DNA from: Vibrio sp. JPW-9-11-11
GTDB lineage: Bacteria; Pseudomonadota; Gammaproteobacteria; Enterobacterales; Vibrionaceae
Direction of reading: 5' to 3'
Length of the DNA stretch: 64,000 nucleotides
Assembly (NCBI RefSeq): GCF_013369335.1
Contig: NZ_SZQJ01000003.1
Location: 1 to 64,000 of the forward strand
In this document: positions 59,014 to 64,000 of the stretch, in pieces
How positions within the stretch are numbered: position 1 is the first letter of the stretch
Layout: each line of letters opens with the position of its first letter
Translations under genes and position numbers: made by a program
Notes under the pieces: model-generated
What the model was told of the DNA's origin: nothing
Databases searched by the model: none
The model's input: the letters and a program-made list of their open reading frames with translations, nothing else

Positions 59014-59817
59014 TTACTGGTTGGCATCGAGCCAGTTAGCCATATCGACAAATTGTTGCAGAGTGAGGTTTTCTGGACGCATGCTAGGATTCACTCCCAA
59101 TTGCTCGAGTACCTCTGCTGACAACAGCGATTTGTAACAATTACGAACCGTTTTGCGACGCTGATTAAAGCCTTCACGACATACTCGATCAAGCCACTTT
59201 AAGTTAGTGACTGGGTGAGGGATCTCCTCGTAAGGGACTAAGCGAACCACGGCCGAATCAACTTTTGGCGGCGGAACGAACGCCGTTGGTGGCACTTCTA
59301 ACACGGGCACTACTTTGCAGAAGTATTGCGCCATCACGGTTAAGCGGCCATATGCTTTGGTTCCAGGTCCTGCTGCAAGGCGATTTACCACCTCTTTTTG
59401 CAGCATAAAGTGCATATCCTGAATGTCTTTATGAAATTCAAACAGGTGAAACATCAAAGGCGTTGAAATGTTGTACGGCAAATTACCGAAAATACGCAGT
59501 TTATTGTTTGGTTTGACTAACTGAGTGAAGTCGAAGCGCATCGCATCGCCTTCGTGAATGGTTAGTTTATCACCAAGGTCTGGGTGGTTGCGCAAGCGCT
59601 CAGCGAGATCTCGGTCAAGCTCAATAACCGTGAACTTGTCCACTTCTTTACCGACAGGCTCGGTGATCGCGCCTAAGCCTGGGCCAATTTCAACTAGGTT
59701 TTGCCCCGGTTTCGGGTTAATTGCAGAGACAATTCCATCAATGATATAAGGATCATTTAGGAAGTTTTGACCAAAGCGCTTTCTCGCTTTGTGTCCTAAG
59801 TGGACATCGTTTCTCAT
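59014..59817 (-). CDS. rsmA: 16S rRNA dimethyladenosine transferase RsmA (KsgA)
   Basis: RsmA dimethylates A1518 and A1519 of 16S rRNA. The 267 residues include [19 protein letters not shown], the SAM-binding [12 protein letters not shown], the acidic [12 protein letters not shown] and the catalytic NLPYNIST. The C-terminal helical domain has [14 protein letters not shown]. It sits between pdxA and apaG as in E. coli. Confidence 0.97.
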   Translation of the reverse strand: MRNDVHLGHKARKRFGQNFLNDPYIIDGIVSAINPKPGQNLVEIGPGLGAITEPVGKEVDKFTVIELDRDLAERLRNHPDLGDKLTIHEGDAMRFDFTQLVKPNNKLRIFGNLPYNISTPLMFHLFEFHKDIQDMHFMLQKEVVNRLAAGPGTKAYGRLTVMAQYFCKVVPVLEVPPTAFVPPPKVDSAVVRLVPYEEIPHPVTNLKWLDRVCREGFNQRRKTVRNCYKSLLSAEVLEQLGVNPSMRPENLTLQQFVDMANWLDANQ

Positions 59818-59829
59818 AATTCTCTCAAG

Positions 59830-60831
59830 TTAATTGGTTTTCTTATCGACTAGCTCAATGGCATGAGCCAACGCCGTTCTGAAGCTCCCTGTGTCCGCAC
59901 TGCCAGTCCCTGCAAGGTCGAGTGCGGTTCCGTGATCAACGGAGGTCCGAATAAATGGTAGACCCAAAGTTATGTTCACTGAGCGTCCAAAACCTTTGTA
60001 CTTTAATACTGGAAGTACCTGATCGTGATACATCCCGAGTACCGCGTCAGCCTGTTGTAGATACTTTTGGTTAAAAATAGTATCGGCAGGTAGCGGTCCG
60101 ATTAAATTGTAGCCTTTTTGCTGACGAATCTTTTCCAGCGTAGGCGTGATCGTTTGGATCTCTTCTGTGCCCAAACAGCCATCTTCTCCCGCATGAGGGT
60201 TGAGACCACAAACATAGATATTCGGCGCGGGGATCGCAAACTTCTCGACCAAATCATGGTGGAGAATATCGAGAATGCTCTCGAGCCTATCTTCAGTCAC
60301 CGCTTTTGACACATAAGCCAGCGGGATATGGGTGGTAACTAAAGCAACGCGTAGCCCTTCTGTCGCCAGCATCATAACCACAAGTGGTGTGTTAGACTTC
60401 TCGGCAAAGAACTCAGTGTGACCACTAAAAGCCACCCCAGCGCGATTGATCACCCCTTTGTGTACAGGGCCGGTGACAATAGCATCAAATTCACCATTCA
60501 TACAGCCTAATGCGGCTCTTTCTAAAGTATTTAATACGTAGTGGCCATTGCTTTCATCGAGTTGGCCTGCTACCACCGGATTGGCGACAGGAATATGGTC
60601 GACCACCAGAGAGCCGGCTTTTTGCGCGATGATGGCATCTTCAGTACGGTAATCAATCAGTTCAACATCAATACCAAGCGCTTGTGCGCGCTCAGCAAGC
60701 ATGTTTTTGTCGGCACAAACGACGATTTGGTGTGTCCAGCTCTCTTTCGAAAGCGCGAGAACTAAATCTGGGCCAATGCCTGCCGGTTCTCCGGCGGTGA
60801 CGATAATGCGTTTAACTGTCATCTTGATCAT
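59830..60831 (-). CDS. pdxA: 4-hydroxythreonine-4-phosphate dehydrogenase
   Basis: PdxA acts in the same vitamin B6 pathway as Epd, oxidising 4-phosphohydroxy-threonine. The 333 residues show [19 protein letters not shown], metal-binding His residues in GHTEFFAE and [12 protein letters not shown], and [14 protein letters not shown]. The frame starts at ATG 60831, overlapping the end of surA by 20 bases; an ATG three codons in (60822) is an alternative. Overlap implies coupling to surA. Confidence 0.96.
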   Translation of the reverse strand: MIKMTVKRIIVTAGEPAGIGPDLVLALSKESWTHQIVVCADKNMLAERAQALGIDVELIDYRTEDAIIAQKAGSLVVDHIPVANPVVAGQLDESNGHYVLNTLERAALGCMNGEFDAIVTGPVHKGVINRAGVAFSGHTEFFAEKSNTPLVVMMLATEGLRVALVTTHIPLAYVSKAVTEDRLESILDILHHDLVEKFAIPAPNIYVCGLNPHAGEDGCLGTEEIQTITPTLEKIRQQKGYNLIGPLPADTIFNQKYLQQADAVLGMYHDQVLPVLKYKGFGRSVNITLGLPFIRTSVDHGTALDLAGTGSADTGSFRTALAHAIELVDKKTN

Positions 60832-62104
60832 TCACTACTTCAACAAACGCGCTAGCGCGCATTTCTTGCAGCCAAGCACTCGCTTCTTCGTTGAACTTTC
60901 GATTGAATAGAATTCGGTAAGCTCGGTTCTTCATCGCAGAGTCAGTACGGTCGACTTCGCGGCGGTCGAGTACTTCGACGATGTGCCAGCCGTGCACGGT
61001 TTTGAATGGTTCGCTGATTTTTCCGGTCGGCAGTGTATCAATTTGATGTTTGAACTCAGGAACATATAAGTCTGAGGTTTGATAACCGAGTTCGCCGTCT
61101 TGTGCTGCTGAACCAGGATCTTGACTGTACTGTTGTGCCATTTCTGCAAACGTGGCCTCACCCGCCTTGATGCGCGCGATGATTTCATTAAGCTCTTTCT
61201 TAACACCTTCATCACTCAAGATAACCGTAGGCTTAATAAGAATGTGACGTGCATTTATCTCGGTGACGGCGACGGTCTCTAGCCCTTTAACATCATCAAT
61301 TTTCAGGATGTGGAAGCCAACACCACTACGAAAGGGACCAATCACGCTGCCTTTGTTCTGCAATTTGATTTGGTCGGCAAAAATGGTTGGCATTTCCTCT
61401 TTACGCATCCAGCCCCAATCGCCACCTTGCAAGGCTTTCGGGCCTTTTGAGTAGGTATAAGCCATGGTGCTAAAGTCGGCGCCTTGGTTCAGTTTTTCAA
61501 CCAATTGATTGGCTTGTGCTTCGATGGCGGCTTTATCATCACCGTCGCTGACTCGTAGCTGAATATGGCTGATTTTATACTGTACTGTGGCGCTGGTTTC
61601 TTGAGCCAGAAGCTCTGCCAAGTTTTCGACTTCAGCTGGTAGGATATTGATTCGTTGACGAACTAGGGCGTTGCGCGCTTCACTTGCCGCGATTTCTTTA
61701 CGAATTTGCTCACGAAACTCAGCGTAGTCCAAACCTTCTTGCTCCATTGCCGCACTGAGTTGCTCCACCGTTTGTTGGTTGTTGCTGGCGATTTCTGCGA
61801 TAGCTTGGTTGAGGCGATTGTCATCAATACGTACGCCGATGCGTTCAGCTTCTTGCTGCTGGATGGTATCGACAATTAATTTTTCCACCACTTGCTCACG
61901 CAGAATGTCTTCTTCAGGTAAGGCTTGGCCACTTTTTTTTGCGTTTGCTTTTAATGACTTAATCGATGCCTCGATATCACTTTGCAGCACCACGCTGCTG
62001 TTTACGATGACGGCAACCTTATCTAATGCCACTGGCTCTGCTTGTGCTGCATTTAACGTGCTGGTCGCACATAGAGCCAAGAGCGCGTGTTTCCAAAATC
62101 TCAT
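60812..62104 (-). CDS. surA: Periplasmic chaperone / peptidyl-prolyl isomerase SurA
   Basis: SurA escorts outer-membrane proteins, including LptD, to the Bam complex. The 430 residues have a signal peptide ([17 protein letters not shown], cleavage near 22) and a helical SurA-N domain. Two parvulin domains (about 170-270 and 283-385; [30 protein letters not shown]) and the C-terminal helix follow. It directly follows lptD, whose product is one of its main clients. Confidence 0.97.
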   Translation of the reverse strand: MRFWKHALLALCATSTLNAAQAEPVALDKVAVIVNSSVVLQSDIEASIKSLKANAKKSGQALPEEDILREQVVEKLIVDTIQQQEAERIGVRIDDNRLNQAIAEIASNNQQTVEQLSAAMEQEGLDYAEFREQIRKEIAASEARNALVRQRINILPAEVENLAELLAQETSATVQYKISHIQLRVSDGDDKAAIEAQANQLVEKLNQGADFSTMAYTYSKGPKALQGGDWGWMRKEEMPTIFADQIKLQNKGSVIGPFRSGVGFHILKIDDVKGLETVAVTEINARHILIKPTVILSDEGVKKELNEIIARIKAGEATFAEMAQQYSQDPGSAAQDGELGYQTSDLYVPEFKHQIDTLPTGKISEPFKTVHGWHIVEVLDRREVDRTDSAMKNRAYRILFNRKFNEEASAWLQEMRASAFVEVVNDQDDS

Positions 62105-62127
62105 TCAAGAACCTATAAAATATAATT

Positions 62128-62152
62128 AGCCTGCAGAGTTAGACAGCAGGCT
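62128..62152 (-). other. Stem-loop between lptD and surA
   Basis: The stem AGCCTGC / GCAGGCT has an 11-base loop, in the 54-base gap between lptD and surA. The minus-strand tail is A/T mixed rather than a pure T-run, so partial termination or mRNA processing is possible. Confidence 0.5.
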
Positions 62153-62158
62153 ATTGAA

Positions 62159-64000
62159 TTAGTTGTTTAAGAAGAATGGGCGGCCATAACCTAATGAGTT
62201 ACCCGCACTGTCTAAGCCTGCTAGCCCTGAACCTGCACCTATCTTGGTACCAAAGCCAATAATACCAAAGTTCAGGCTAAAGTTACTTTCGTACATCGGT
62301 GTGGCGGTTGTGGTGTTGATATAGTCACCGTCCCAGCCTTGTAACTGTTTGCTGTAGGTAAAACCAATGTACCAACAATCAGACGTATAGTTCAGTCGCG
62401 TCAACCACTCGAGCGCTTCATCGGTGGTAATGTCATAGAAGTATTGTGCACTGGCGTTCCAACGGCGGGATATCTGATAACCTGCCAGTAGTCCGGCCTG
62501 AGAAATGCCGTCTGGAGTGATGCTATCGATATTAAAGTCGACTGTATTATCAATATATTCCTTGGTGACGTAGCGATAGTTGCCTTGAAGATAACCCCCA
62601 CTGAAGCGGTACTCTAGCGTGCTGTTACCTAACTGAACTTCACCGGTATCGATATCATACTGAATCCCTCCATGGTAGAAGAGATAGTCATCGTAGTTGA
62701 AGTCCATCTCGACGGCCCAGGCTGAATAGTTCGAAGGCGAGTCGCTCGGTGAATCAATACGTTGATTGGCATCTAAGTAGATAATTTGACCAAACGAAAT
62801 ATTCAATCGTTCCTTAAATCCATCATCAAAGAAGCGAGTCGAGGCACCATAGCTAAACTGGTTGGCGGCGGCGATCTCATCAACACCACTAAATTTACGA
62901 CTACGGAACAAACCGTAGTAGTCGGTTTGCAGCAAGGTGGTATCGTATTTGGCGATGTCGCTTTGATCTTCTTTCGGTACATAAAGGTACTGAACTTGAG
63001 GCTCAAGCGTTTGGGTATAGTTATCAAATATCACCGTATCGCGTTCTAACACAACACCTGCGTGAGAGCGAAACTCCGGGATAACGCGCGAAACGTTTTC
63101 TTTTAATCCATAGTATGGATTGCTCGACCCATTAGCCAGAGTTTGAGATGTAGTATCGACCCCCTCTAACTCTTGTTGATAGTATGTGCCGAGTAATCTT
63201 GCTTCAGTGGTCCAGCTACCCCAAGTCGTGCCTACAGGTATTGCAAAGCCCGGTTCGATGTGAACGCGAGTTGCAGAGGGTTTACCTTCAGCGTCGGTAT
63301 CAAAGCGCGAAACATGACTTTTCATATCAAAGTCGAGGTAGCGCATAAGTGCCGGCGCGTAGTAGTTAAACTCTAATTGAGGCAGTAGGCGGTATGGTAA
63401 ATTGTTAGTGGTCGTGAGTACCTGAAAGTCACGCGCCAATATTGACGCATCCCAACTGTTGGAACGGTATGTCGCTCTCGCTTCTTGAATCAATTGCCCG
63501 TCTTCGCGGTTACCAATCCCAGAGTCGATATCAGAGAAGTAACGTATATCGCTGACTTTCGAGTAATCAGCTTCAAACTTCCAGTTCTCTTGGAAAATCC
63601 CGGTGTGTTGCCATTGGAAACCCCAACGGTCACCATACTCCGGGTATTTCTTATCGTCATGCAAGTACTCGGACTTCAAAGTGCTGAAACCAAAGTCGGA
63701 GAGATAACGGAATTCACTGTTGAGTTGAGTTCCCCGCTTTTGCATATACTTGAGCGTTGTCTCTAGATCGTAGTTAGGTGCCAAGTTCCAGTAGATAGGC
63801 ACTTCCATTTCAAAGCCGTCACTCGAGCCATACGAGACCGTAGGGTAGAGGAAGCCTGTTTTGCGCGTATCGCCAATAGGCACGGTTAGAAATGGCAGGT
63901 AGAACACTGGCACATTAACAATTTCAAAGCGTGGATTATAGAAGGTCGCTTCTTCTTCGTTTTGGTCGATATCGATGCTGGTGGCACGCATGCGCCATGA
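62159..64000 (-). CDS. lptD: LPS-assembly protein LptD (partial, N-terminus outside window)
   Basis: LptD is the outer-membrane beta-barrel that inserts lipopolysaccharide with LptE. About 613 residues are visible, from the end of the periplasmic jellyroll ([50 protein letters not shown]) through the barrel to the stop. Aromatic, alternating strands and the C-terminal RPFFLNN are as expected. The gene runs off the right edge. It heads the operon with surA. Confidence 0.95.
   Translation of the reverse strand, partial: SWRMRATSIDIDQNEEEATFYNPRFEIVNVPVFYLPFLTVPIGDTRKTGFLYPTVSYGSSDGFEMEVPIYWNLAPNYDLETTLKYMQKRGTQLNSEFRYLSDFGFSTLKSEYLHDDKKYPEYGDRWGFQWQHTGIFQENWKFEADYSKVSDIRYFSDIDSGIGNREDGQLIQEARATYRSNSWDASILARDFQVLTTTNNLPYRLLPQLEFNYYAPALMRYLDFDMKSHVSRFDTDAEGKPSATRVHIEPGFAIPVGTTWGSWTTEARLLGTYYQQELEGVDTTSQTLANGSSNPYYGLKENVSRVIPEFRSHAGVVLERDTVIFDNYTQTLEPQVQYLYVPKEDQSDIAKYDTTLLQTDYYGLFRSRKFSGVDEIAAANQFSYGASTRFFDDGFKERLNISFGQIIYLDANQRIDSPSDSPSNYSAWAVEMDFNYDDYLFYHGGIQYDIDTGEVQLGNSTLEYRFSGGYLQGNYRYVTKEYIDNTVDFNIDSITPDGISQAGLLAGYQISRRWNASAQYFYDITTDEALEWLTRLNYTSDCWYIGFTYSKQLQGWDGDYINTTTATPMYESNFSLNFGIIGFGTKIGAGSGLAGLDSAGNSLGYGRPFFLNN

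Overview
The window is a stretch of core chromosome from a marine gammaproteobacterium. Gene content and order point to a Vibrio or close relative: mutY-yggX-mltC, epd-pgk-fba, pilT/pilU next to yggS-proC-yggT-yggU, a mannitol PTS operon mtlA-mtlD-mtlR, murQ-murP with an RpiR regulator, rplU-rpmA-obgE, and lptD-surA-pdxA-rsmA-apaG-apaH. The species cannot be fixed from the sequence alone. I see no prophage, integron, CRISPR array, insertion sequence or defence island. I found no convincing wholly new multi-gene system. The unusual items are local: a rearranged tRNA block, an atypical Feo iron-uptake locus, and several clear operators.

Layout. Positions 1-3237 hold two near-identical tRNA blocks (Asn-Phe-Thr-Phe, minus strand) on either side of a chemoreceptor gene. 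The tRNA-Asn of the left copy is a non-functional chimera. Positions 3340-15437 are housekeeping genes: cell-wall turnover, DNA repair (mutY and an AlkA-like glycosylase), tRNA modification (trmB), glutaminase, heme chaperone (hemW), nucleotide-pool cleaning (rdgB), proline synthesis and pilus retraction ATPases. Positions 15475-19759 are an iron-linked region. It holds feoA, an extra-long feoB and a tiny Cys-rich membrane protein, divergent from a Fur-box-preceded pair of periplasmic proteins. Positions 19790-27716 carry ruvX, yqgE, gshB, rsmE, sprT, a DUF2189 membrane protein, metK (with MetJ boxes) and tkt. Positions 28230-31815 are the glycolysis/PLP block epd-pgk-fba. Then come mscS, a YbaK-domain protein, argO/argP, a SIMPL protein and pyk.

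Positions 37817-48555 concern amino sugars and PTS sugars. A DeoR-type regulator and glmS come first, then murQ-murP-RpiR regulator-DUF202 pair, then mtlA-mtlD-mtlR. Several palindromes in the intergenic regions fit the regulators encoded beside them. Positions 49038-52140 hold an orphan TRAP substrate-binding protein and an OlsF-like ornithine-lipid synthase preceded by a clear Pho box. The rest is ispB, rplU-rpmA-obgE, yjjP-yjjB, folA and the envelope/ribosome operon from lptD (truncated by the window end) to apaH.

The themes that tie genes together are carbon flow through upper glycolysis and the pentose phosphate pathway (tkt, epd, pgk, fba, pyk), amino-sugar and cell-wall recycling (glmS, murQ, murP, mltC), and nutrient-responsive control inferred from motifs: Fur (iron), MetJ (methionine), PhoB (phosphate), CRP (sugar), and a LacI/PurR-type site at fba.
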